Shown one piece after another: positions 7,091 through 14,410 of a stretch of DNA of 32,761 bases. Location: assembly GCA_017847995.1 (NCBI GenBank), contig JAGAPB010000114.1:1-32761 (forward strand), given 5' to 3'. The DNA is from Oscillospiraceae bacterium. GTDB taxonomy: Bacteria > Bacillota > Clostridia > Oscillospirales > Ruminococcaceae. How positions within the stretch are numbered: position 1 is the stretch's first letter; each line of letters starts with the position of its first letter. A program made the position numbers and the translations under genes. The notes beneath the pieces were generated by a model. It saw only the letters and a program-made list of their open reading frames with translations. It ran no database searches and was not told the origin of the DNA.

Positions 7091-8170
7091 TTATTGGGCA
7101 CGCTGCAGGGCGTACTCGATCAGCTTGTCGATGATCTGACCATAGCTGAGGCCGGAGGCCATAAACAGCTTGGGGAACATGCTGATGCTGGTGAATCCGG
7201 GCAGGGTGTTGATCTCGTTGAGGACCACACGCTGACCGGCGGGGGCGTCGTATTTTACAAAAAAGTCCACGCGGGAAAGGCCGGTGCAGCTCATGGCCTT
7301 ATAGGCCTTGATGGCTTCGGCGCGCACCTGCCGGGTGTCTTCCTCGCTGATGCGGGCGGGGATGTAAAGGGTGGTGGAGTCATCCAGATACTTGCCCTCG
7401 TAGTCATAGAAGCCGTGGGTGGGGGCAATTTCGCCCAGCACGTCGGAGGCGATGGGGTCCTCGTTGCCCATAACGGCACATTCCACCTCATGGCCCCGGA
7501 TGCCTTCTTCAATGATAACGCGGGTGTCGTACTGGAAGGCTTGGGCCAAAGCCTGCTGCAGCTGCTGGGCGTTTTCGGCCTTGCCCACACCCACCGAGCT
7601 GCCCTGGTTGCAGGGCTTTACAAAAGCGGGGTAGCCCAGTTTGCTGGCAACTTCGGCTTCCAGCTTGGCAAAGGCGCCGCCTTCTTCGTCACCGGGGGCG
7701 GCAAACAGCCAGGCGGCGTTGGCAATGCCGCACTGGGTAAAGATCATTTTGGCGTAGGCTTTGTCCATGCAGTTTACGCTGGCGGCAACACCGCAGCCCA
7801 CATAGGGGATCTCGGCCAGATCCAGCAGACCCTGCAGGGTGCCGTCCTCGCCCCCCTTGCCGTGCAGCACAGGGAACACTACATCCACCTTAAGGCTCTG
7901 CCAGCCGGCTTCGGTCTGCACCAGCAGGCCGCCCACACTGGGGTCGGGGGTCAGCACAGCGGGGGTGGTGTGGCCATTGTGCTGCCAGCCGCCGCCCACT
8001 AGGTCTTCCACCGGGCCGGTGTAGTGGTACCAGCGGCCGTCCTTGGCAATGCCGATCATAATTACATTGTATTTTTCAGGATCGGTGTTCTGGATGACCG
8101 AAGTGGCCGAACGCAGCGAAACCTCGTGCTCGGTGGAGACCCCACCAAAGATGACGGCAACATTTTTCAT
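7091..8170 (-). CDS. ddl: D-alanine--D-alanine ligase
   Basis: Ddl joins two D-alanines with ATP in the cytoplasm for the end of the peptidoglycan stem peptide. The 359-residue ATP-grasp protein starts MKNVAVIFGGVSTEHEVSL, contains LHGKGGEDGTLQG, the NQGSSVGV P-loop-like strand, and ends its active site with EINTLPGFT. The substrate loop DYEGKYLDDST is of the D-Ala-D-Ala type rather than the VanA-type D-lactate variety. The ATG at 8170 has GGAGGG 7 bases upstream and fits the family start; the frame is open further upstream but without a site. It is the first gene of the ddl-murI-DUF1934-argS-MetH-like operon, transcribed from the promoter at 8246-8274. Confidence 0.96.
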   Translation of the reverse strand: MKNVAVIFGGVSTEHEVSLRSATSVIQNTDPEKYNVIMIGIAKDGRWYHYTGPVEDLVGGGWQHNGHTTPAVLTPDPSVGGLLVQTEAGWQSLKVDVVFPVLHGKGGEDGTLQGLLDLAEIPYVGCGVAASVNCMDKAYAKMIFTQCGIANAAWLFAAPGDEEGGAFAKLEAEVASKLGYPAFVKPCNQGSSVGVGKAENAQQLQQALAQAFQYDTRVIIEEGIRGHEVECAVMGNEDPIASDVLGEIAPTHGFYDYEGKYLDDSTTLYIPARISEEDTRQVRAEAIKAYKAMSCTGLSRVDFFVKYDAPAGQRVVLNEINTLPGFTSISMFPKLFMASGLSYGQIIDKLIEYALQRAQ

Positions 8171-8245
8171 CGTGATCCCTCCGTTTTTTCTATTGAAATC
8201 AGCCGCCCTCCTAAAAAAGGGCATACTTCTACTATTCAACTCTGT

Positions 8246-8274
8246 ATTGTACCATAAACCTTTCCGCAGCGCAA
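8246..8274 (-). promoter_or_regulatory. promoter of the ddl operon
   Basis: On the minus strand TTGCGC (8274-8269) and TACAAT (8251-8246) are 17 bp apart, about 75 bp before the ddl ATG. It is the only clear promoter I found for the five-gene operon. The 8171-8498 gap holds this and the divergent trmL promoter. Confidence 0.6.
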
Positions 8275-8410
8275 TAAAAGACGCCCCTGCGGCGGGGTGG
8301 AAACAACAAAATTCTATGCCAAAACAGGGCTGCGGCATGACTGAGCGGCGGCTGTTTGGTCAAAAATGAGTTTTGCAGCCAACACACAGTCAAAGAAACC
8401 ACCACTCCCC

Positions 8411-8439
8411 TTGACGGCATAACAGAAAATTGGTAAGAT
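8411..8439 (+). promoter_or_regulatory. promoter of trmL-degV
   Basis: TTGACG (8411-8416) and TAAGAT (8434-8439) are separated by 17 bp, leaving a leader of about 50 nt. Confidence 0.65.
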
Positions 8440-8498
8440 ACAACCATAAGATGAACATCTAAATGTTCTGCCGAAAAACGCGAAAGGAACCCACCCCC

Positions 8499-9017
8499 AT
8501 GGAACATCAGGACCTCCGGCTGAATATTGTACTGGTGGAACCCCGCATCCCCCAGAACACCGGCAATGTGGCCCGCACCTGCGCCGCCACCGGCGCCAGG
8601 CTCCACCTGGTGGGCCCCATGGGCTTTACCATTACCGACGCCAAGCTGAAGCGCGCCGGGCTGGATTACTGGCATCTGCTGGACATCACTTATTACGAAA
8701 ACAGCGCCGAGTTTTTTGAAAAAAATGCCGGCGGCAGGTTTTTCTATTTTTCCACCAAGGGGCAGCGGGTCTTTTCCCAGGTGGAATACCCCAACGATGC
8801 CTATCTGGTCTTTGGGCGCGAGGATGCCGGCCTGCCCGAAGAATTGCTGCGGCAAAACCAGGAATACTGTGTGCGGCTGCCCATGCGGCAGGGCCTGCGC
8901 AGCCTTAACCTTTCCAACACCGTGGCGGTGGGGGTCTATGAGGTGCTGCGCCAGTGGGGCTACCCAAAACTGCAAAACCAGGGCCAGCTTACCCAATATA
9001 GCTGGCAGGAGGAATAA
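8499..9017 (+). CDS. trmL: tRNA (cytidine(34)-2'-O)-methyltransferase, SPOUT family
   Basis: TrmL 2'-O-methylates the wobble nucleotide of leucine tRNAs using S-adenosylmethionine. The 172-residue protein is a single SPOUT knot domain: NIVLVEPRIPQNTGNVARTC near the start (motif 1), LVFGREDAGLPEELL (motif 2) and RSLNLSNTVAVGVYEVLRQ (motif 3) forming the cofactor knot. Length is typical. I chose the ATG at 8499, where homology starts, with AAAGGA about 10 bases upstream; an in-frame ATG at 8463 would add a basic 12-residue extension with no ribosome binding site. The downstream DegV gene starts 3 bp after the stop, so they are probably co-transcribed. Confidence 0.93.
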   Translation: MEHQDLRLNIVLVEPRIPQNTGNVARTCAATGARLHLVGPMGFTITDAKLKRAGLDYWHLLDITYYENSAEFFEKNAGGRFFYFSTKGQRVFSQVEYPNDAYLVFGREDAGLPEELLRQNQEYCVRLPMRQGLRSLNLSNTVAVGVYEVLRQWGYPKLQNQGQLTQYSWQEE

Positions 9018-9020
9018 ACC

Positions 9021-9890
9021 ATGAGCAAAATCAGAATCATCACCGACTCGGCCAGCGATATTCCCGACGAATATCTGGCACTGGTGCCCGAGGTGGTCAT
9101 GCTGAACATCCCCATGGTGGTGGATGGCCAGCCCAAACGGGAGCGCCGTGATTTTTCCATCGAAGAATACTACGACATTCTGGCCAATGCCGCCGAACTG
9201 CCCACCACCTCCCAGATCACCATGATGGAGTACCAGGAGGAATACGCCAAAGCCTTTGCCGAAGGGGTGGAGCACCTGATCGTTGTGACCATCACCGCCA
9301 AGGCTTCCAATATGTTCAACGCCGCCTGCATGGCCCGCGACAACCTGTGGGAGGAACAACCCGAGACCAAAGCCATGTCCATCGATGTCATCGACTCGCG
9401 GGAATACACTTTCCTGTACGGCCACGCCGTGCTGGAAGGGGTGAAGATGATCCGCGGCGGTGCCGACTACACCGAAATTGTAAAGCATCTTTCCACCATT
9501 CCCCAACGCACCGGGGTGTCCTTTGCCATCTACAAGCTGGATTACGCCAAGCGGTCGGGCCGCATCAGCCCCGCCGCCGCCTTTGCCGGTGAGCTGATGG
9601 GCCTGCGCCCCATCATGTCCATCCTCGACGGCGAAGTGAAGATCCCCCACAAGGTGCGGGGTGACAAGCAGGCCGTGAAAAAGATGGTCGACCTGTTTGA
9701 GCAGGAGGCCGACCCCGATGCCCCCTACACCATCATGTGGGCCACCAACCGCCCCGCCATGGAGGAACTGCGTGACGCCATGGCCGCCCGGGGCCACAAG
9801 CGCTGCCGGGGCATCCACCGCATTGGTGCCGCCATCACCACCAACTCCGGCCCCACCCTGGTGGGCATGTTCTACACCAAAAAGCAATAA
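9021..9890 (+). CDS. DegV family fatty-acid-binding protein (FakB-like)
   Basis: The 289-residue protein starts with ITDSASDIP, has the TSQIT motif after residue 60, and a C-terminal domain with SGRISPAAAF and RPIMSILDGEV, all hallmarks of the DegV fold. Members bind a fatty acid between two alpha/beta domains and, where studied, present it to the FakA kinase for phospholipid synthesis. No FakA is in the window, so the link to exogenous fatty-acid use is from the family only. The gene starts 3 bp after trmL, with its ribosome binding site (AGGAGGA) inside the trmL end. It is followed by a strong terminator. Confidence 0.93.
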   Translation: MSKIRIITDSASDIPDEYLALVPEVVMLNIPMVVDGQPKRERRDFSIEEYYDILANAAELPTTSQITMMEYQEEYAKAFAEGVEHLIVVTITAKASNMFNAACMARDNLWEEQPETKAMSIDVIDSREYTFLYGHAVLEGVKMIRGGADYTEIVKHLSTIPQRTGVSFAIYKLDYAKRSGRISPAAAFAGELMGLRPIMSILDGEVKIPHKVRGDKQAVKKMVDLFEQEADPDAPYTIMWATNRPAMEELRDAMAARGHKRCRGIHRIGAAITTNSGPTLVGMFYTKKQ

Positions 9891-9897
9891 AAGCAAC

Positions 9898-9939
9898 AAA
9901 ACAAGCCCCCACTGCTTTGCCGCGGTGGGGGTTTGTTTT
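9898..9939 (+). terminator. intrinsic terminator after degV
   Basis: A 15-bp stem (9898-9912 with 9925-9939, one G-T pair) encloses a 12-nt loop, and the 3' arm itself is T-rich. Confidence 0.85.
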
Positions 9940-10044
9940 GCGCAAAAACTTCACAAAAATTTTCCGTTTTTCGACAACAAAACCACCCTCTGCCACAGGG
10001 GGCAGAAACATCTTTCCAAAAGGGCCGAAAGGGAAATTCTGGAC

Positions 10045-10074
10045 TTGATTTGGTCCGCCTGTTTGTCCTAAACT
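10045..10074 (+). promoter_or_regulatory. candidate promoter of the NPDTG surface protein
   Basis: TTGATT (10045-10050) and TAAACT (10069-10074) lie 18 bp apart. The following leader contains an imperfect GC dyad around 10085-10109 of unknown function. Confidence 0.45.
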
Positions 10075-10136
10075 GTGCCCAGGACGGGCGGCTCGGAGAC
10101 AGCCCGCCGAAAAAACCTTTCGTGGAGGAAAGAAAA

Positions 10137-11153
10137 ATGAAAAAAGCGATTGCTCTTACCCTGGCTCTGGCCATGGCTTCGTCCATGAGCGCCATTGCCC
10201 TGGCTGGCGATGAACCCATCGCCCCCAATACTTACGCCCCCGGCAGTGTGATCTCGATCGAGGCCGGTGCATTTGCCGACGCAAACGGCGCCGCTCCCAC
10301 TGCTGAACTGAACCGCAACAACTTTACCGTTTCCGCCGACTGGGACAAGGGTACCACCATGGTTGACACCGTGCGCATTGATAACGACGACAACGAAGTT
10401 CAGATCACCCTGAAGGAAAGCTACACCATTACCGAAGCCCGTGCCCTGGAAGGCACCATCAGCCTGAAGGCCAAGAGCGAAGACAAGACCGTTTACACCA
10501 TGGACCTGACCGAAGACAATGGCCTGAAGGTCAACAACCTGGTCGTTACCGTGGAAGGCGTTAAGGACATTGAAGATTCCGAGATCCACAACGCCGAAGC
10601 CGACAACACCATTTACCACAACGATGAATACTCTTCCGGCTATGTTACCTTCAAGTCCGGCAGCGACCTGCTGACTGTTGTGCTGGATATGGCCAAGAAC
10701 GAAAAGGTATTCATGCACATCGACGAAGAAGAAATGGAAGAAGTTGCCGAAAAGTACAACAAGGACGACACTGCCGACCTGTACTTCTTCAACTTTGAAG
10801 GTACCCCCAGCCTGAAGAACAAGGCCACCCTGTCGATCGAGGCTGACTACCTGGAAGATGTTCATGTATACGAATACACCGACGGCAAGCTGCGTGAAGT
10901 TACCGTTGAAATGAACAAGGACGAAGATGCCTATGAATGGACCAGCAGCAAGCTGACCACCTATGTGGTATCCGATTCCAAGCTGAAGGCCGACGGCACC
11001 GTATCCGGTACCGAAGACAACAAGACCGAAGGCGACAAGACCGAAACCAACCCCGACACCGGCGCCAACGACATTGTGAACGTAGCTGCCGGTCTGGCTG
11101 TGGTTTCTCTGATCGCTGCCGGCGCTGTTGTTCTCAAGAAGAAGGACAACTAA
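10137..11153 (+). CDS. secreted surface protein with NPDTG cell-wall sorting signal
   Basis: The 338-residue protein has a signal peptide (MKKAIALTLALAMASSM..., cleavage likely near ALAG at ~24) and a classic C-terminal sorting signal: NPDTG at 305-309, a hydrophobic segment of about 20 residues and a KKKDN tail. It should be exported and joined covalently to the wall by a sortase; NP-type motifs fit class B enzymes, two of which lie at 25270-30661. The middle (about 25-290) is acidic, beta-rich and shares its last ~65 residues (from about FEGTPSLKNKATL) with the protein at 23750-24970. Ligand or function is unknown. Codon use is strongly skewed (Lys almost always AAG, Val often GTT), like gap, which suggests high expression. 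GGAGGAAAG precedes the ATG; the frame is open far upstream but without a start site of this quality. Confidence 0.9.
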   Translation: MKKAIALTLALAMASSMSAIALAGDEPIAPNTYAPGSVISIEAGAFADANGAAPTAELNRNNFTVSADWDKGTTMVDTVRIDNDDNEVQITLKESYTITEARALEGTISLKAKSEDKTVYTMDLTEDNGLKVNNLVVTVEGVKDIEDSEIHNAEADNTIYHNDEYSSGYVTFKSGSDLLTVVLDMAKNEKVFMHIDEEEMEEVAEKYNKDDTADLYFFNFEGTPSLKNKATLSIEADYLEDVHVYEYTDGKLREVTVEMNKDEDAYEWTSSKLTTYVVSDSKLKADGTVSGTEDNKTEGDKTETNPDTGANDIVNVAAGLAVVSLIAAGAVVLKKKDN

Positions 11154-11209
11154 TCACAGCTTCAAAACTCCGCGACAGCAAGGTTAAGACAAAATAAGCT
11201 CAAATTTCC

Positions 11210-11240
11210 GCCGCCCCTTTCTCCGAGGGGGCGGCTTTTT
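11210..11240 (+). terminator. intrinsic terminator after the NPDTG protein gene
   Basis: An 8-bp GC stem (11210-11217 with 11228-11235) is followed by five T. Confidence 0.85.
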
Positions 11241-11263
11241 CTGTGTAAAAAATATCTGTTCCC

Positions 11264-11292
11264 TTGTGTTTGCTCAGAAAAAGTGATACACT
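11264..11292 (+). promoter_or_regulatory. promoter of the lipoprotein gene at 11330
   Basis: TTGTGT (11264-11269), a 17-bp spacer and TACACT (11287-11292). Confidence 0.55.
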
Positions 11293-11329
11293 ACGATCAA
11301 TATTTTTACCACCTTTGGAGGTTTTCAAA

Positions 11330-11938
11330 ATGAAAAAGTTTATCGCTGTTTTGCTTGCGCTGTCGATGATGCTGACCCTGACTGCCTGTGGCGGCAGCGC
11401 CGAACCCCAGAGTACTCCTGCTCCCGAAGCCGAAGCTCCCGCACCCCAGGCCACCATCGAAATTGCCGAAGATGCCGGCAATGAAGACATTGCCATCTCT
11501 GCGCTGCAGGCCTTCCTGGCAGAAGATGTTTACGGTACCCTTGTGGCCGATTTTGAAGAAGCCACCCAGCAGCCGGCCCGTGAACTGGAAATTACCGCAG
11601 CCACCGAATACACCATCCCCGATTTTGAAGGCACCGAGATGCACCTGTTGATGGTAAACGGCGCCGCTGATGTTATGACCAAGGACGACACCATCTATGA
11701 CAGCATCATCCTTATGGTTGACCTGGATACCGGTGCTGTTTACGACCAGTATTCCCTTGACATGAACAGCTTTGACGGCGATCTCAGCACCTATGAAGGT
11801 CGGGTAAAATATTGCCTTGGCTGCTACAACAGCTACCTTATGGGCGACAATGACGGCATTATGACCAACCCCGAAGTTGAGGTAAAAACCGACCTTTCGG
11901 CCGATGAAATTGCTGCCATCAACCAGGCAATCCGCTGA
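11330..11938 (+). CDS. lipoprotein of unknown function
   Basis: The 202-residue protein carries a lipoprotein signal with lipobox LTAC (Cys ~20), then a 25-residue Pro/Ala/Glu stalk, and a folded domain of about 150 residues. That domain contains LQAFLAEDVYGTLVADFEEAT, a Cys-containing pair (CLGCYNSYL) and a short MVDLDTGAVYDQY strand resembling the beta turn found in PepSY-like or similar periplasmic domains, but the match is too weak to name. It should sit outside the membrane. The signal peptide and stalk style match the lipoprotein at 1260, though the domains differ. GGAGG lies 8 bases before the ATG. It has its own promoter and terminator and so looks monocistronic. Confidence 0.85.
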   Translation: MKKFIAVLLALSMMLTLTACGGSAEPQSTPAPEAEAPAPQATIEIAEDAGNEDIAISALQAFLAEDVYGTLVADFEEATQQPARELEITAATEYTIPDFEGTEMHLLMVNGAADVMTKDDTIYDSIILMVDLDTGAVYDQYSLDMNSFDGDLSTYEGRVKYCLGCYNSYLMGDNDGIMTNPEVEVKTDLSADEIAAINQAIR

Positions 11939-11958
11939 ATAAGACAACCAACAATAAG

Positions 11959-11994
11959 TCCCGGAAGCGGTGTGTTCTGCTTTCGGGATTTTTT
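11959..11994 (+). terminator. intrinsic terminator after the lipoprotein gene
   Basis: A 10-bp stem with one G-T pair (11959-11968 with 11979-11988) is followed by six T. Confidence 0.82.
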
Positions 11995-12007
11995 GCGTCA
12001 AAAACCA

Positions 12008-12036
12008 TTGTCCCTTTTCCCGGGGAATGATAAAAT
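12008..12036 (+). promoter_or_regulatory. promoter of tatD-cinA-DUF1653
   Basis: TTGTCC (12008-12013), a 17-bp spacer and TAAAAT (12031-12036), about 20 bp before the tatD start. Confidence 0.6.
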
Positions 12037-12056
12037 AATCCCCAGAGGTGAATACT

Positions 12057-12830
12057 ATGGAACAACTGACCGGGATTTTTGATTCCCACGCCCATTACGA
12101 CCAAAAGCGCTTTGACGCCGACCGGGAGGAGGTCATCGCCGCCCTGGCTGCCGCCGGGGTAAGCCGTGTGATGAACGCCGCCAGCGACCTGCCCAGCAGC
12201 CGTGACGCCATGGCTTTGGCTGAACAATACCCCTTCTTCTGGTGTTCGGTGGGCATCCACCCCCACGAGGCCGAGGACGCCCCCGCCGACTATCTGGACC
12301 AATTGCGTGAGCTGTCCAAACACCCCAAGGTGAAGGCCATCGGTGAGATCGGCCTGGATTACCACTACGATTTTTCCCCCCGCGACATCCAGCGCCGGGT
12401 ATTTGAAGAACAGCTCATCCTGGCCAAAGAACTGGATCTGCCGGTCATCATCCACGACCGCGAGGCCCATGCCGAAACCATGGAGCTGCTGACCAAATAC
12501 CGCCCCCGGGGCGTGGTGCACTGCTTCTCCGGCTCGGCCGAAATGGCCCAGCAGGTGGCCCAGTTGGGCATGTATGTTGGCTTTACCGGCACCGTTACCT
12601 TCAAGAATGCCCGCAAGCCCCTGGAGGCTGTAGCCGCCGTTCCGGAAGACCGAATTTTGATGGAAACCGACTGCCCCTATATGGCCCCCGAACCCCTGCG
12701 GGGCCGCCGGAGCGACTCCTCCATGCTGCCCTATACTGCCGCCGCCATGGCCGCCGCCCGGGGCATCACCCCCCAGCAGATGGTGGACATCGCCGCCCGC
12801 AACGCCTGCCGCCTGTTCGGCATTGAATAA
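12057..12830 (+). CDS. tatD: TatD-family metal-dependent DNase/hydrolase
   Basis: The 257-residue TIM-barrel protein belongs to the amidohydrolase-like TatD family, which includes 3'-5' exonucleases and DNA repair or tRNA-processing nucleases. Metal ligands are visible in order: FDSHAHYD (residues 8-15), IGEIGLDYHYD, VIIHDREAH, VHCFSG and the catalytic Asp in METDCPY. Length is normal. The ATG at 12057 has AGAGGTG 6-8 bases upstream; an in-frame GTG three codons earlier overlaps that site. cinA follows by 20 bp on the same strand, so the pair and DUF1653 form a short operon from the promoter at 12008-12036. The exact substrate cannot be told from the sequence. Confidence 0.93.
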   Translation: MEQLTGIFDSHAHYDQKRFDADREEVIAALAAAGVSRVMNAASDLPSSRDAMALAEQYPFFWCSVGIHPHEAEDAPADYLDQLRELSKHPKVKAIGEIGLDYHYDFSPRDIQRRVFEEQLILAKELDLPVIIHDREAHAETMELLTKYRPRGVVHCFSGSAEMAQQVAQLGMYVGFTGTVTFKNARKPLEAVAAVPEDRILMETDCPYMAPEPLRGRRSDSSMLPYTAAAMAAARGITPQQMVDIAARNACRLFGIE

Positions 12831-12850
12831 TTGGAAAAGAGGCAACCGCT

Positions 12851-14128
12851 TTGAAATTTACCGCTGAAATTCTTTGTGTAGGGACCGAAATTTTGTTGGG
12901 CAACATCGTCAACACCAACGCCACCGAACTAAGCCGCGGTCTGGCCGAGGTGGGGGTGGGGCTTTACCACCACACTGTTGTGGGGGATAACCCCCAGCGC
13001 CTGAAGGAAGCTTTGGAGATCGCCTTCAGCCGCAACAACCTGGTCATCACCACCGGCGGCCTTGGCCCCACCTACGACGACCTGACCAAGGAGACCATTG
13101 CCGCCTATTTTGGCCGCAAGCTGGTGCGTGACGAGGAATCGGAGCGCCGCATCCGCGCGTTTTTTGACCGCTGGAAGCGCCCCATGATGGAAAACAGCCG
13201 CGCCATGCCCGAAAACAACCTGAAACAGGCCGATATGCCCGAGGGCTGCATCATCCTGACCAACCATAACGGCACCGCCCCCGGCTGCATCATCGAAGGG
13301 GAGAACGGCAAGGTGGCCATCATGCTGCCCGGCCCACCCCGCGAGATGGCCCCCATGTTCCGCGAACAGGTGATGCCCTGGCTGCAGCAGCGCAGCGGGC
13401 AGGTTCTGCGCAGCCACAATGTTCACTTTTTCGGCATTGGTGAAAGCGCCCTGGAAGAACAGCTTCGGGAAAAGATGGAAACCATGGAAAACCCCACCCT
13501 GGCCCCCTATGCCAAGGACGGCGAGGTGATGCTGCGTGTTACCGCCGCGGCCCCCACCCCCGAAGAGTGCGAGGATATGCTGGCCCCCGTGGTAAACAGA
13601 CTGCTGGAACACTTCCCCGGCCTCATCTACGGCGTGGACGTGGGCGACCTGCAAACCGCAGCGATAAAAGCCCTGCAGGAGAAGGGGCTGACCGCCGCCA
13701 CCGCCGAAAGCTGCACCGGCGGCCTCATCGGCAAACGCATCACCGAGGTGCCCGGCAGCTCCGAGGTTTATGGCTTTGGGGTAGTCACCTACGCCAACGA
13801 GGCAAAGATGAAGCTGCTTGGCGTAAAGGAAGAGACCCTGAAGCAATTTGGCGCTGTGTCGGAGCAGACCGCGGCCGAGATGGCGGCGGGCGCCCGTGCC
13901 CTTTCGGGGGCGGATATTGCCATTTCGGTCACCGGAATTGCCGGCCCGGGCGGCGGTTCGACAGAAAAACCGGTTGGTCTGGTGTATATTGGTGTGGACA
14001 GCCCCTGGCACAGCGAGGTGAAAAAACTCAACCTCAACCGGGGCTATGCCCAACAGCGTGAGCACATCCGCTGGGTGGCCGCCAGCCACGCCCTGGATCT
14101 GCTGCGCCGCACCGCCCAAATGCGCTGA
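12851..14128 (+). CDS. cinA: CinA: MoCF-like domain plus nicotinamide-nucleotide amidase (PncC)
   Basis: CinA is a two-enzyme protein of pyridine-nucleotide salvage, and is associated with competence in some Firmicutes. The 425-residue length is standard. Residues 1-170 form the molybdopterin-binding-like domain (VGTEILLGNIVNTN; TTGGLGPTYDDLT; PGCIIE... and IMLPGPPREM), and about 270-415 form the PncC amidase with its catalytic Ser in AESCTGG and the TGIAGPGGG loop, all intact. Translation apparently starts at a TTG: AAAAGAGG sits 8 bases upstream, and the family N-terminus begins exactly there. It follows tatD by 20 bp and precedes a DUF1653 gene. This intact copy is the reference for the degenerate CinA-like domain fused to a sortase at 25270. 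Confidence 0.96.
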   Translation: MKFTAEILCVGTEILLGNIVNTNATELSRGLAEVGVGLYHHTVVGDNPQRLKEALEIAFSRNNLVITTGGLGPTYDDLTKETIAAYFGRKLVRDEESERRIRAFFDRWKRPMMENSRAMPENNLKQADMPEGCIILTNHNGTAPGCIIEGENGKVAIMLPGPPREMAPMFREQVMPWLQQRSGQVLRSHNVHFFGIGESALEEQLREKMETMENPTLAPYAKDGEVMLRVTAAAPTPEECEDMLAPVVNRLLEHFPGLIYGVDVGDLQTAAIKALQEKGLTAATAESCTGGLIGKRITEVPGSSEVYGFGVVTYANEAKMKLLGVKEETLKQFGAVSEQTAAEMAAGARALSGADIAISVTGIAGPGGGSTEKPVGLVYIGVDSPWHSEVKKLNLNRGYAQQREHIRWVAASHALDLLRRTAQMR

Positions 14129-14148
14129 CAAAAAAGGAGACACAAAAC

Positions 14149-14367
14149 ATGGAAGAGCTGTACCGTCCCGGAAAGTACCGCCACTTCAAAGGCGGAGAAT
14201 ACGAACTGCTGTGTGTTGCCACCCACAGCGAGACCCTGGAACCCATGGTGGTCTACCGCGCCCTTTACGGCGAGGGGGGCTGCTGGGTGCGTCCCCGCAG
14301 CATGTGGTACGAGATGGTGGAGCACAACGGAGAGCGTGTCCGGCGTTTTACAAAAATCGACGATTAA
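14149..14367 (+). CDS. DUF1653 domain protein
   Basis: The 72-residue protein consists almost entirely of the DUF1653 domain: YRPGKYRHFKGGEYELL at the start, a central ATHSETLEPMVVYRALYG and a C-terminal WVRPRSMWYEMVE. The fold is a small SH3-like barrel reminiscent of KOW-type RNA or protein-binding modules. Its function is not assigned to my knowledge. It starts 20 bp after cinA with AAGGAG upstream and appears to be the third gene of the tatD-cinA operon. It converges on the histidine-kinase-like gene and shares a terminator with it. Confidence 0.9.
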   Translation: MEELYRPGKYRHFKGGEYELLCVATHSETLEPMVVYRALYGEGGCWVRPRSMWYEMVEHNGERVRRFTKIDD

Positions 14368-14401
14368 AAAATCCCCCATACCAGACGGCATGGGGGATTT
14401 T
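14368..14401. terminator. bidirectional intrinsic terminator (DUF1653 / kinase-like gene)
   Basis: A perfect 12-bp stem pairs 14368-14379 with 14390-14401. The A-run on the left and T-run on the right serve both convergent genes. Confidence 0.9.
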
Positions 14402-14410
14402 TGTTGGTTG

